The notes below the pieces were generated by a model that was given only the letters and a program-made list of their open reading frames with translations, ran no database searches and was not told where the DNA came from. The translations under genes and the position numbers were made by a program. A DNA stretch of 64,000 nt, from the NCBI RefSeq assembly GCF_025370935.1, contig NC_133473.1, positions 3,641,414 to 3,705,413 on the forward strand. Reading direction: 5' to 3'. The DNA is from Choristoneura fumiferana. Lineage: Eukaryota > Arthropoda > Insecta > Lepidoptera > Tortricidae. Positions 1 to 11,240 of the stretch are shown here, in pieces; position 1 is the first letter of the stretch, and each line of letters opens with the position of its first letter.

Positions 1-2020
1 CCTCTTTAGCTGGCCGATGAGGGCTTGACATTCCGGTTTTAATCGGTTCTGGTGCCCTTAGCAAAATGTATATTGTCTGGCAGTTATCCAAATCGTAAGA
101 TCTCGCCCCATAGATTCAATCATAACACATGTACTGTATACCGACCGAGAGACTTTTGTAATTATTTTTTTGGAAAACAAATGAAAAATACAGCTTGTAG
201 AATACACCTCCATAGAATCTGACCATATTTCGCTCCTCTTGTAAGATCATTTTCGTTTGAGGTTGATTTCAACTTATTCAGTTGGTCAATTTTGCACTTC
301 TTTATTTTGTTCCTAGAACATTTCACACTAGTTTTTTATGTCAACTGGGAGTCGTTTGAAAATTATTTTTTGTAGATTATTGTATCTGATTGGATTTTAT
401 GTAAGTATCAAATACAGTTTACCTATAAAATGTTTCTGCCTAGCACCTGTAAACTTGGCCTCTTAGCGACTTATATCTATTTTAATTATTTTTATCAGTT
501 TTCACAGTGGACTTTGCAGCGTTGACAAATGTCGATTATTATCATTATCAGTTAGTTCTTCGCTATTTTGTGTAAATAAAAGCCAATTTCTTTATCTGTC
601 TTAAACAAATTTTCAATATTTAGAATAAACCACTGGTACCAACCGCATTTTCGATTTCAGCCCCATTTTTCTAAATTTTTTTCCTCATGTGTCTACGAGT
701 ATAATGTGTAACAGCTTAAAAACAAACAGCGTAACCACCTTGCATAATACCGCCCGATTTCCTTAACGGATTTCCTCGAGAGTGACGTAACGAAACCGGG
801 ACAGTCACCCGCAGCAGCGTTGCGTCAACTAGAACCCGACTCGGCCCAAAAAATTACTGACAATCCGTGATTGTAATTATAATTATATAAGAATTTGATG
901 AAATGTCAAGTTATGGAGGTAAACAAGCTGCAATTAAACGTGAAGCCAATAAGATAGCAACAGAAAAATATGTATGTAACCGAGATTGTAATGAAAAATT
1001 ACTGGAATCCAAAGAGCTTGACCAAAAATGATGTAAAAAGTTTTTTTTACTAAAGTATTATAAAATAAATGTAAGAATTATTATGTTACAGGAACAACTT
1101 TAAAAAATATTGAATACCTATATTATCACAGTTTAATTTTAGTACTGACTGCCTCAATGATTGAAAATTGAAACAGTCAAAATCACACAGTTCAAATGTC
1201 ATTCGCGACGAAGCCCGGTTGGCAACGAGAGATGTAAGCTAACCGCAAGCAAAAAATATTAGGAAGCAATTACTGTAACGGGTGATGATCTAAAGCATCT
1301 TGGCTTCGGTTTATGGGGCGGCGCGAATTAATGATCCATATTCAGTGAAGTTAGTTTGGTTTAGTATCATAAAAGCTAGGCAGATCCGTTGTCATAAAAG
1401 CGCCTTGATTGTGATTGCGTAAGCGTATTCCCTATAAGTACTATGCATGCAATTAGTGAGGGTGTTTCATCGTTTATGAGTAGTAAGTGAATTATCTTGA
1501 TAGGGTATGGAGATGTGATGAGTATGTCAAATTAGATAAACTTTCACATGGAGTTATTGGTTTCAATATTAAGAGTAACCATGTGGTTGTTTTAATATCC
1601 AATATTGTTCAAACATTACAAGTAATGACAGCAAGTACTTACATATTACCTACAATCAATAACACAAAGAATATTATTGCCTGCATTGACCCTTTTATCA
1701 GTATTAAAGTAGATCAAATATTTTCGTCAACTTCGATGATAAAATTCTTAATGTCTATTGCGCATGGGCTAAATAGTTTTGTTTATAAACAGCAAGATAC
1801 GTGGCAGTATCGTTTTTTCACGTGCGGTTTAATGCATTTTTAATTAATCACAATTCCGTGGGTTAAATTGTGTAAGTTGGTAAATTAGAAGTCATAAGTA
1901 GTTGGTGAAATAGCCACTAAACTTACCAACTTATCTTAAGAACGTGTTTAAAATATAGACTGTTGGACTCCCTGTTTAATTGATTACTAATAATAAATAA
2001 ATCAGCATTTAATTTTTACT

Positions 2021-2162
2021 GCGAAGCAATTCAATGGTGCGTGTGAAGTTCCCAATCCGCACTGGGTCCGCGTGGGAAATACGGCCCAAGCCCTCTTGTT
2101 CTGAGAGGAGGCCTGTGCACAGCAGTGGGACGTATATAGGCTAGGATGATGATGATGATGAT
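2021..2162 (+). mobile_element. SINE-1, 5'-truncated copy with (GAT)n tail
   Basis: Matches the 3' half of the family seen complete at 43687-43989, from GCGAAGCAATTCAATGG to CGTATATAGGCT followed by GATGATGATG. The tRNA-like head is missing. The His-run reading frame on the opposite strand is simply the tail. Confidence 0.85.
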
Positions 2163-2269
2163 TTAATTTTTTAGAGGTTTTTGAATTTACTGTTGAATGA
2201 ATCAAATCTCAGGACCAAGGCAAGGAATTTCAAAATATGGGTCATGTCATGACCCACTCGTGGATCTAT

Positions 2270-2690
2270 TGAGGGCTATCGTTTTTTGTCTCACTAGATG
2301 GCGCACTGTTGCGTGAGGTTTTAAGTATGGCTTTCAATGTCTGTTATTATGGACGTGAAAACAAAGTTTAGATCAAAATCATATCTAATACACCTTAAAA
2401 CCGTACCATAAAAATATCGAGCATGCCACAGTGTTGCATAGTCCCCGTTTTGTTCGGAAAAAAGGGAGGACAAAGGTTTCCGAAAGACAAAACTGTCTCA
2501 AAACACAGACATTCATTGCCCCGGAACGCATATTTGCCATAATTAATTTCAGATATTGCAAAATATTGACAAAAGTATTCTAATTATAAATAAACCCGCG
2601 TAGCTCACCCAAAACTATGAGATTTGACATTTCGGAGACCTCACGCTACACTAGCGCCTCTAGTGGCGAATTCATACGCGATAGCCCTCA
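2270..2690. mobile_element. Inverted-repeat element (TGAGGGCTATCG ends)
   Basis: The ends are TGAGGGCTATCG at 2270 and its reverse complement at 2679-2690. Similarity continues inward about 50 bp on each side, including GCGTGAGGT. The interior has no transposase, so this is a non-autonomous DNA element. Class not assigned. Confidence 0.6.
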
Positions 2691-3578
2691 TTGAGACATG
2701 CTCAAACAGCGACTCCAGTACTTACTTCACGTAAACTGGGTCCTGAACTTAGTGTTTATTTTTTCATGATTGACGGCATTGGTACTAAGTTTGCCTTATG
2801 GCTAACAGCGAATAACTCTTTACTTGTTTTTTTTACAATCACAAATCAAGTGACATGATAAGAGATCATAATCTTTACATCATTTTTGTTTATCTCCCGC
2901 TCTCAAGATAAAATAAGAAAATATTGATGAGAATAAAGAAAAAAACAAAAACCAATAATAAATACGAAGGAATGCAAGTTAGCCGTGACGCTGATCGCTA
3001 AGTAGTTGATAGTGGTGATATTATTAAAGACTTTGGACCGAGCGTCACGCCCTATGGCCTTGGGGTCAACCCACTGATTGCTAGAGATGCCACCCAAATG
3101 TGTTTAATTAATAGCTTACGTTGTTAAATTTTATGTTAAGACAGCTTTTGTTATCCTTAACGTAGTTTCAAGTGATGAGTTAAAAGACCGTGGCAACCAA
3201 ACTGACACAGTGGTCGTTCACCTAAATTTAAATTAATTAATGTGGGAAGAATTGTCATGAACCATGACTTTGTCTAGAATTTACAAAGACTGAAAGTAGC
3301 TCACAAAAAATCGTATTGATAACCTCCTCGTTTTTTGAAATCTGTTATAAAGATGTAAGTAACAAATGTTTTGATTTGAATTGAATGAGGCAGTTGGTAC
3401 GTTCGTATAGATACATTTTGCATTTAAATATAAATAACTGTAATGAAACAGATGTTACCTTTCTCATTTGAAACATCAACTCTTCTATAAGTATACCTTA
3501 AATTACCTACAAGAGGAGCCTTTTTTAGGTTGCTACCATCCAAAACCTTATGTTTATCTACAACATTCCCTTCCTCAC

Positions 3579-3733
3579 CTGCGGTGCTCTTTGAACGAAA
3601 TCTTCTTCAGTGAGGGCCATTAGCGCCGCACCGTCCATCGCGAAGTACTCCGTGGGTACCATCGGCAAGTTGAAGGTCTGCAGTGTGAACATCACCCAAG
3701 ACTTCACGTTCTCGGTATTCCAGAGCATTGGAT
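3579..3733 (-). CDS. Ets98B: Ets98B/PDEF-like Ets factor, exon with second part of PNT domain
   Basis: This exon has no usable start codon and is visible only by splicing. On the minus strand a pyrimidine-rich acceptor (TTTCTTTGTCCAG) precedes it and a CAG|GTGAGG donor ends it. It starts in phase 1 and ends in phase 0 (155 nt). Joined to the exon ending at 4324, it gives LGISP-DPMLWNTENVKSW, then a helical stretch ending TEEDFVQRAP. This is the Pointed/SAM domain as in SPDEF/Ets98B, where a DPxxW...V..W core and a 'E.F..R.P' end are characteristic. In the family the PNT domain mediates protein-protein contacts and lies N-terminal to the ETS DNA-binding domain. The subfamily call rests on the PNT sequence and on the residues before it (DVDDTC). 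The last PNT helix and the ETS domain should be on exons outside the window. Confidence 0.85.
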
Positions 3734-4323
3734 CTGGACAAAGAAATTTTCTGATTCAGTAAGGCATTCAAACTTATTTGGAAAAGATGCAGCTCAAGTT
3801 TTTCTAAATAGCTCCTGTTTCGTTTAATGTAATTTTTATAATCGTCTAGATGGATTATTGTATGAGGTAATATTTTATTTAAAAGTCTTATAACAGTGTG
3901 CTTTACTACGTATTTAAAAAAAAAAAAATTAATAACAACCATATTGACATCATCGTTGGTAAAAGATTCTGTTAATGGAGTGCTTTTTGTCGTTTATCAC
4001 AAAACTATAATCGATTCGAGGCCTCAGTTCAGTTAATTATCGACTCGATCTAGTAGCTCTAATAGACAGTTGACAGCTTACGTAACCGACGCCATGTTCT
4101 GAGAAACCATTTATATTTATAATCGTTGTGTGCTTAAGCAGTAGCTAACATGGTCACTACGTGGAAATATATTTTTTACCGCGTCGATATGACGTCACTA
4201 ATGATCGTCTAACAAGTGTTAGCGCATAATTTTCATGCCTGTTCCATTTACGTACACGATTGTGGTCGGTATTTATTAATACGCATTTTACATCATCGAG
4301 AGAAGACACAGATTAAGACTCAC
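3734..4323 (-). other. Intron of the Ets98B-like gene (590 bp)
   Basis: Bounded by a GTGAGT donor at 4323 and an AG acceptor at 3735-3734. It splits the PNT domain after LGISP, in phase 1. A run of A on the plus strand at about 3917-3928 and ordinary AT-rich sequence fill it. No repeat was recognised inside. Confidence 0.8.
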
Positions 4324-5110
4324 CAGGTGAGATTCCGAGTACGGAGCAGGTGTCATCCACATCTCTCTTTGACTGTTCGATGGCCATTGATAACACTCTG
4401 TCGATGTCTGGATTGACCAATGTCTCTTCTGAACCAGTGCCGCCGCTGCTTTCCTCCATTTTTACGGTCGCCAGCTCCAAAGGAATAGGCCTCAGGTTTA
4501 ATCTCTTCTGGAAGGATGTGTCCTCGAGGGCTGACCTTAAAAGTACGTGATCTCTGGGCTCTTCAATCTCAATTTTAGGTGTGATGTAATTTGTTTGAAT
4601 GCTTTCCTGGAGTATTTGATTCTCTTTCAACAGTTCTTCGATGTCGATGTACTCTTCATGCTGAGGTACAGGTGAAGAGTAGTAAGTCTGACTGCTGCCG
4701 TATGAGGCACAGGATCCAGAAGGGGAGAGGGGATAAGGGGAAGCGAACTCGGGTACTGATAATCTATTGGGTTCTTCCTTGATGTAAACTAAGGGGGAGT
4801 TGTATGATAGAGAGCTGTAAGGTGAAGGAGGGTGGAGTGCTACTGTGGGTATTGAGCCTTCGTCTGAGGATGGGGATGGTGTGGGATATCCTTCGAAGTC
4901 ATACAGGCGCTCGAGAAAGTTGTTGTCTTCTGGGTATGGTGGTGGGGGTTTGGTATGTGAGGACGGGGAGTGTAGCATGGGTTCTGGGGGGGAGGCGGCG
5001 CCGAGGAAGCGCAGCAGATGATGTAGATCCACGGGGGATGCGGGGACGGCGCGCTCGCCCTGTGACGCGGACGGCGGGCTCAAGCCGGACCGGGGGACGG
5101 TCTGTGGCAT
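4324..5110 (-). CDS. Ets98B: Ets98B/PDEF-like Ets factor, long N-terminal exon
   Basis: 262 codons plus one base. An acceptor (TTTCTTTGTCCGCAG) lies directly before an ATG at 5110, and a strong donor (CTG|GTGAGT) ends the exon at 4324 in phase 1. The N-terminal half is rich in Pro and Ser (SPPSAS, KPPPPYPEDN, SPSSDEGS), which is typical of a disordered transactivation region. Acidic and SUMO-consensus-like tetrapeptides are present (IKEE near residue 110, VKME near 217). The C-terminal about 25 residues (SMAIEQSKRDVDDTCSVLGI) begin the PNT domain that continues in 3579-3733. PDEF/Ets98B proteins are nuclear Ets transcription factors that bind GGAA/T sites. Because the ATG abuts the splice site, translation may begin here or upstream: candidate first exons at 9912-9932 and 6438-6467 both join in frame. 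Open frames on the other strand here are shadows. Confidence 0.88.
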
Positions 5111-6437
5111 CTGCGGACAAAGAAAGGACCAATTAGATATTGATGATAACTGCTACTTCAATATCAACGCTTCGACAGCTATGATAGAGTTGACTGACAT
5201 ATTAAAAAGAGCTTTTAAAACATCATGGTTCTGCGTCATCCACATTTGTGCTTTAAAATAAAAATAGCTCCAATTAAAATTACTGTAATAATGCTTAACA
5301 CAATTTTTGGTGCCTTTGCATGATAGTAAACTGTGATAACATTGTTCAAAAATTTCCTTTTTAAAGGAAGACGAATTTGTCACATTTAGATAACAACGTT
5401 AGACCTCAAACGACCCCGTGCTGATAAATTTTCGCTTACTTCGTTTTTATCATCACATTGTCATATTAATAAGTGTCATCAACTCATCAGTCATCAGTTA
5501 TTACCAAGCCCCAGGCCTGGTAAATACCATAGTGTTGATGCTATCATGTCATTTTTTTAAAAAACGTCACAGATTAGATCATGTCGTAATGACGTCAAGG
5601 TACATTGATGTATCGCCAGATGCGTTAAAGAAAACATTGTCTGAGAAGCGAAAAATTATATTTAGATCCAATTGTTTGTTGAAAATTTATGATGAGTGTT
5701 GAAACACGCCTAGATTTTAAAGTGGTGTGCTGGATAAAGCAAATTTTATCCTAAAATAATTCACGTTGGCAAATAATATTTGGAAGCTTATCTAAATTCA
5801 AGTTAAAAACATTGACGCCGAATTGATATGAGATAAAAAAATGACATGCAAAAAAACAAATGTAGATATTAAGGGACTGTTTCACCATCCATTGATAAGT
5901 GTTAACTGACGGTTAAATGTGATGCCGTCCCTATTTGTTTTGTTCGAATTAACGTGTTGTGTAAAAACGACTTCCTACTGTTTAGAATTTATTTATTTTT
6001 TAGAAGCTAATGAAAATACACAACGAAAATACATAGATTATTCATAGAATAGAGTGGACTATCTAGTAATAAAGCACTGAAACATGACTGATAAAAATAT
6101 TTTTCGCGAAATTTTATTTTATACTTTAATATAATTTCTCTCTGCTGGGATTCGCGCTGTCATCGTTCATCCACCATTACCTATCATATTTTATTTTCTA
6201 GATTTTTTTTCCGTACAGTGGACAGAGCAATATTTATTTAAAAAAACAATCATTACATTCAATTTAATTTCATTTAATGTGATTTGATTATTTTTGATTG
6301 ATTTCTTTGCTTTTATTTAATTTTATCTAACATAGAATAAGCTATTACCGACAATTATGGACAATGTCTGAAAAAAAAAATTATTGAAATATTCCAATTG
6401 GAATAAATGTGAATCCAGTTTAATTTTAAAAACTTAC

Positions 6438-6467
6438 GTTAAGCAAAGACAGGCATAGACCCATCAT
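6438..6467 (-). CDS. Candidate alternative first coding exon of Ets98B-like gene
   Basis: On the minus strand a double ATG at 6467 and 6464 is followed by eight codons (GLCLSLLN) and a near-perfect donor AAC|GTAAGT at 6438/6437. It ends in phase 0, the phase needed to join the ATG-initial exon at 5110. Spliced, it would add MMGLCLSLLN in front of MPQTVPRS. The upstream 60-100 bp would be 5'UTR; no TATA box is obvious. Evidence is splice strength, an in-frame start and phase only, so it may be a chance donor. Confidence 0.4.
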
Positions 6468-7514
6468 GTCCAAAGACTAACACCACACTAACACAGAAAG
6501 GTCGAAAATGAAGCGGTCATACCAGTCAGAACAGGAAAACAGCTTCCCTTCATTTCCATGCCAGTTTTTGTATGAAAATCTATTGTAATAGCGAGACAAT
6601 TGTCATGATTGATTGTAACGTGGGAATATAGAACAAGAATTCAAGTTTCTAGCTACTGGAAGATGTGTGTATACGTTGATTAATCCTGTAATATCGAGTT
6701 GATTACAATGGACTACTATATCCATAGAAGATCTACAATGAAAAATTTTGAATGATATTGTAAAGTGTTAATAGATGTTTAAAGTAAAAAAACTACTGCC
6801 CTCTTCTGGAAAAAGGCATTACCTCGAAAAAATACCACTTTTGGTTTATTTATACTATTGTTTAGACATTTTGCATTAGATATACCGCCTTTTAACCTTA
6901 AGACAGCAGTAGGTAAAGTTGACATTCCAGATTTCCAATTTGACTGTCCAGATTCGTAAATAACATTTTTCTGTAGGTTATTTTAGTATTTATTTCACGT
7001 GCAAGAGGTTTTTTATTTGGTTGTACACAAAAACTACGCTTCGTAACTGAAGCGATGACGTAATATGTGCTTCAAAGTCATTAAACCGATTGGTGTGTCT
7101 CTACGTCGATTTCTCAGAATATGCGTTTATTTACATTACCCAAACACATGGCTTTTTCTTGCCAACCTAAGCAAAAAAAGAGTTGATCGCTCTCAAATGT
7201 TATACAAGTTGTCAAGACAATCGGCTGTTGATACTTTACTCGCATATATGAGACAGTCAAAAGTATATGCTATAGTTCTAAGATTTGATTTGTACGATTT
7301 TTTTATACCCTTACACCAGCTTCACTTCTTACAACTATATGAGCAACCAATTCGATGATGATTGACTCGAAACTTGGATGTTAGTATTGATAAAAAGTAT
7401 TAAGTATTGTTAGTAGTGACAAAATGGTACATTAGAAATGTATTTTATCTCGAAACATATCCATTTCTAAATATTACAATACAACAATGGCATTAATTAT
7501 AAATATCACAGGAC

Positions 7515-7630
7515 ACGAAACAAACGTTTTGTATTTTTCATACGTAATTATCTGCCCCTAGGGATCAAACTAACCTGGGACCTCATGCTTTATAGTCAGG
7601 AACAACAACTGACTAAGGTAGAGTAGCGAA
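7515..7630 (-). mobile_element. SINE-B, degenerate copy
   Basis: Reads like the 3'-to-5' part of the SINE-B copies at 14.1-14.5 kb and 34.1-34.4 kb: a 'CATACGTAATTATCTGCCCC' block, then a decayed tRNA-like head with GGGACCTCATGCT and TAGTCAGG. Confidence 0.55.
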
Positions 7631-8379
7631 ATCTTTGGTTTATAGGACTACTATTGTTTTACCGCATTTACTTTATCATAAAAGCGAAAGTCTGTAAAAA
7701 TTTATGTCATTCTGTACTCTAAGTTATAAACAATACCCACATAATGTAGCTACTTATAATGTTATTTATTACCAGAAATTCCGAGTACCCGGAATCGAAA
7801 CTAAGACACGAATCTATTGTATTAGTAATGACAGATAAGTAGCCATTACAAGGTTTAACGGTCCAGCTAAAACCGATTAACTAACGCAAGCTAAGCTTAG
7901 ATGTTAAAGCTTCTGAGCGTGGTATGGCGAACTATAATGTTACATTTTATTAACATGCGTTCTATTTCAATACTTTTTATTACTAAATATTTTTTTCAAT
8001 TTTGCTTTAAAAACAATACTTATTGCAATGAGCCATTGTTCATGTTAAAGTTAAAAAGATAATTTGATAAGTTAAAATGCAAGTATAGGTAGTTAAACGC
8101 AGTATAGAATTAATTTTTATTTTTTAAGATTTTTCAGTGATAATTTTTTTACGCTATTCTAATTCTAATTTCCAAAAATTAGAAACGGTTATACTATAAA
8201 TAAGCCGCAAATGTCTGTTAACATGTATTTTATTATACCTACTCTCACTCAGCACTTTCGGAATGACCCGCAAAAATGGTCACAAAGCTTTTTTTTTTCA
8301 AAGAAACAAGACAAAAATCAGCTCGAGACAAGTGCAGGCATTTCTTCAATACATTGCACCACCAACCAATTCAATTCTA

Positions 8380-8600
8380 CGCCGTCAGCATCTCAACCGA
8401 TCAACGAACTGAGTTCAAGCTACGCTCGCCGCGTAGACATAATGCCGTAGCGTTCACCGCCAAGCGTGCGCTTTTGGCCTTAGCCTTAGGCAGTTTAGTT
8501 TAACAAAAAATGAAAGACAGACAGACGAGTTGCGCGTGCGGCTGCATACGTAAGTAAATCAGCGGAATTCATTCGAACTGGCGCCGGCTGGCACGCGGAA
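8380..8600 (+). other. GC-richer block with plus-strand donor-like site
   Basis: Compositionally distinct from the surrounding intron. ATGAAAGACAGACAGACG is followed by GCATAC|GTAAGTAA at about 8548-8555, a good donor on the plus strand. It could be an antisense first exon or an enhancer. Nothing further supports a gene. Confidence 0.2.
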
Positions 8601-8679
8601 ACCACTTAGATTGAATTATTTGAGGATTAGTATTATTATTGTAATACTAGTATTACAGACAGCAGACTAAGATAACTTA

Positions 8680-8945
8680 GATTGACTAAGCAGATCTATA
8701 AGACGAGCATGAATGGGAACGTTGGGAGAGGAAGGCCTAGACGAACGTACCACGATCAAATCGGGGACGTTCTGAAGAAAGGTCGGATCAGGAGTACTCT
8801 AAACCGACGTGCATGCATGAAAAGATTGATGAATGTAGAGGAAGCGAGAGTTGTATGCCAGAATCGTAGCAAGTGGAAGGATGTAGTCTCTGCCTACCCC
8901 GTTGGGAAAGAGGCGTGATTTTATGTATGTATGTATGTACTATTA
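8680..8945 (+). mobile_element. LINE 3' end (non-LTR retrotransposon)
   Basis: The translated frame has VGRGRPRRTYHDQIGDVLKK...NRRACMKRLMNVEEA...WKDVVSAYP, the C-terminal tail typical of arthropod non-LTR retrotransposon ORF2, ending at a TGA and a (TATG)n tail at 8921-8940. No reverse transcriptase upstream, so it is a 5'-truncated, dead insertion inside the Ets intron. Confidence 0.8.
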
Positions 8946-9059
8946 CAGGCTAGCCGTTAGGTACATGCGACTACGCCCGCGTAGAATTCGGTTATCGCTA
9001 TCCCGCGGAAACTATGCAATGAGCAAAAAATACGTTGCAAATAGGCAGGTGTCAAGATG

Positions 9060-9245
9060 TGGCGTAACAGGATTAGTACCTGGGCGACCGAGCTTTGCTC
9101 GGGCTAAAACTCGACAATAAGCGTTTTTGAGATAAGACCAAGCTTCATCGATTTGGCATCCCTGTAAACCCCCACATACCAAATTTCATCGAAATCGTTG
9201 GAGCCGGTTCCGAGATTCTGATTATTAATCAAACGGTAACGGAAA
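9060..9245 (+). repeat. Dispersed repeat fragment with 'CCAAATTTCATCGAAATCG' core
   Basis: GAGCTTTGCTCGGGCTAAAA is followed by a 'cataccaaatttcatcgaaatcg' block that recurs in altered form at 13.2, 19.9, 30.75 and 48.2 kb. This is a very common type of lepidopteran interspersed repeat. Class not assigned. Confidence 0.55.
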
Positions 9246-9911
9246 CGGTAACAGCAACTAATATTGATTGACAGGAAACAACTGCTTTTGTTCTTAAATA
9301 GTAGATATATCGATTTCAGTAACTTTAGACATCGTGAGAAATGCGTTTTTTACCGCCTCCGCCCTTGTTCAGGACACGCTTATTGATCCGGTAACAAGCG
9401 ATCTTAAAGCTGACGTCAGTTCATTGTATCGATACAGACGCAGGCGCAACTTTTGATACAATTTTTACATGACCTTGGGATTTTCACACGCACGGAATTC
9501 GGTCAACTGCACTAAGATTACGTTAAAATAAACCTCAACACAATCAACTAATAATGTCACATTTCATACCACTGAATTTCACATACACTTTTCATAATGA
9601 AATTTAGTTTACGTGACATAAAATAACATGAAAACGTTCTCAAAAGTTGTGTTACACTGAGAATCTTTGCATAATTTGGCTATAAAAACTCGAGTCTTGT
9701 ACTGAGATGTCGCGAACAGATAAGTTAAATTACACGTTACTAAACTAAAGCTCTTTTAAATTCGAGCAGTTTACAATGTAAGTCTTTACTGTTTATTTAT
9801 AGAGCAAAGATACCCGGTTTAGTTTATTATAAACTCGACGATTCGATAAAAGAAAACAGTTATAAAACGTACCTATTCCTCAAGCTTACCTAACGAGTAA
9901 ATTCAACTCAC

Positions 9912-9932
9912 TTGGTACTGCCTTCCCTCCAT
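9912..9932 (-). CDS. Candidate distal first coding exon of Ets98B-like gene
   Basis: ATG at 9932 (minus) begins MEGRQYQ and ends at a strong donor CAA|GTGAGTTG (exon end 9912). It is phase 0 and joins the exon at 5110 in frame, giving MEGRQYQMPQTVPRS. The Kozak context is moderate (G at +4, no purine at -3). A GC-richer block lies just upstream (about 9990-10400), as expected for a promoter. It has better promoter context than the 6.4-kb alternative, but no transcript evidence is available here. Confidence 0.5.
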
Positions 9933-10400
9933 AAGTATCACTTTTAAATATAAACGCACTCACAGAACATCAGTCAGGCTGGATTTGAGGTTAGTCCGCC
10001 GGCCGGTGTCATTCAACCGCTATCACTCATAGCTCTGTTTCACTCAAAACAACACTAGCTGTAGCTATCCAAACAAAAGACAACGTCGAATGCCTTTTTC
10101 AAATTTGTCTGTACTGGCTACTTGACAAAACACTGCCTTATCATCAAAATAATAAGCGAGGCGCCATCTGTTGAGTAAAACTAAACGCCGTCGTGTTCTT
10201 TCACCATTTGTAAGCGTTTCGTGTGTTTTAGTTCAAATCTTCGCTGGTCCCGCTTTTATTTCACAAAGTGTTGCTATACTTTTTATTGTTATTTCAAGAG
10301 CAGTGCCGGCCTCGACAGTATAGTTTTGTCCGCGTCTGCGCGGCGGGTAGATCACTCGGCCACTGAGCGCCGGCGCAGGCCTCAATGAACTGCGTCATCT
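9933..10400 (-). promoter_or_regulatory. Probable 5'UTR and promoter region of the Ets98B-like gene
   Basis: A locally GC-rich block (GCCGGCCGG near 10000; a CpG-rich run at about 10320-10385) lies directly upstream of the distal first exon on the minus strand, in contrast to the AT-rich surroundings. No canonical TATA or initiator could be fixed. The minus-strand TATATTTAAAAG at about 9940-9955 lies too close to the ATG to serve as a TATA box for this start. Confidence 0.35.
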
Positions 10401-10894
10401 CGGGAAGTACGCTACGATATAATACTGGACGACAAACGTCATAAAACTAATTTAATTTTGATTGGAGGTTCGCTTCCGTTCAAATAGGAATTTATTTATC
10501 TGTTAAGAAATTTTTTACGTTATGTTTACGTTAGAAAAGTTAATGGAAACAGTATAGCGCATGACAAAACAAACGTCACATATTTTTTTAATGAAAGAGA
10601 CGTAGGAGCAAGCTCGCTTGCCACTTGGCGAGCTTTTTACTAGTGCTCGCGAACTTCGCGAAAAACACATACAATAAGGTACTTGAATACTTTAATTAAT
10701 CCAATAAATATATACTCTAGCTCTCAGAATACTTGAGTTGATCAAAAACTATATTAGCTACAGCTCTATGGTGACTTAAATTAATTTTAAAACTGCAGTC
10801 TATTATAATATTTAAATAACAACCTACTGATTCCCTTTCCCCGTATTTCCCTTTACATTTGAAATTTATCATGATTTTTATAGCTTTTTATTTA

Positions 10895-11240
10895 TTTATT
10901 CTACTGGATGGAAAACGAGCAAGTGGGTCTCCTGATGGTAAGAGATCACCACCGCCCACAGACACCTAGAACACCAGGGGATTGCAGATGCGTTGCCAAC
11001 CTAGAGGCCTAAGATAGGATACCTCAAGCGCCAGTAATTTCACCGGCGGTCTTACTCTCCACGCCGAAACACAACAGTGCAAGCACTTCTTCACGGCAGG
11101 ATTAGCGAGCAAGCTTCGAATAAATTCAATAATGTCCAGCAAACGAGCAGGGGCCACCTGATGGAAAGCAATCACCGCCGCCCATGGACATCCATAACAT
11201 AAGCTGGGTTACGGATGAGTGGCCCTTTAAGAAATCAGGC
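10895..11240. repeat. Dispersed repeat with 'cctgatggtaagcgatcacc' type motif, two units
   Basis: Two partial units in one stretch share ACGAGCA...CCTGATGG(A/T)AA...ATCACCGCCGCCCA: one at about 10912-11000 and one at about 11145-11215. A third unit is at 21380-21445. The 69-codon minus frame here comes from the repeat. Confidence 0.6.

Larger units (their letters stand above)
1..3578. other. Probable intron or flank of the Ets98B-like gene
   Basis: AT-rich DNA lying downstream (minus-strand sense) of the PNT exon. The ETS-domain exons were looked for by motif on the minus strand and not seen, so the rest of the gene is inferred to lie left of the window and this stretch to be intron. It contains a SINE fragment (2021-2162) and an inverted-repeat element (2270-2690), listed separately. 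A 118-codon plus-strand frame at 1487-1843 opens with GTG, not ATG, and has no recognisable domain. Confidence 0.5.
5111..9911 (-). other. First intron region of the Ets98B-like gene
   Basis: 4.8 kb between the long exon and the most distal candidate first exon. It holds the candidate alternative first exon (6438-6467), an old SINE-B copy (about 7515-7630), a LINE 3' end (8680-8945), a short GC-richer block at about 8380-8600 containing a plus-strand GTAAGTAA donor-like site, and a repeat-derived stretch at about 9060-9240. A plus-strand ATG frame at 7065-7358 (97 codons) has no recognised domain. Confidence 0.6.

Noticed and set aside
1487..1843. 118-codon plus-strand frame
   Set aside because: Starts at GTG, not ATG, with no acceptor, domain or promoter. 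Composition is typical of AT-rich non-coding DNA. Not listed as a gene.
2002..2205. His-run open frames (also at 26377-26595)
   Set aside because: The His run is the (GAT)n tail of SINE-1 read on the opposite strand.
4804..5136. Plus-strand 110-codon frame and minus 77-codon frame over the Ets exon
   Set aside because: Other-frame shadows of the Pro/Ser-rich Ets98B-like exon, caused by its higher GC content.
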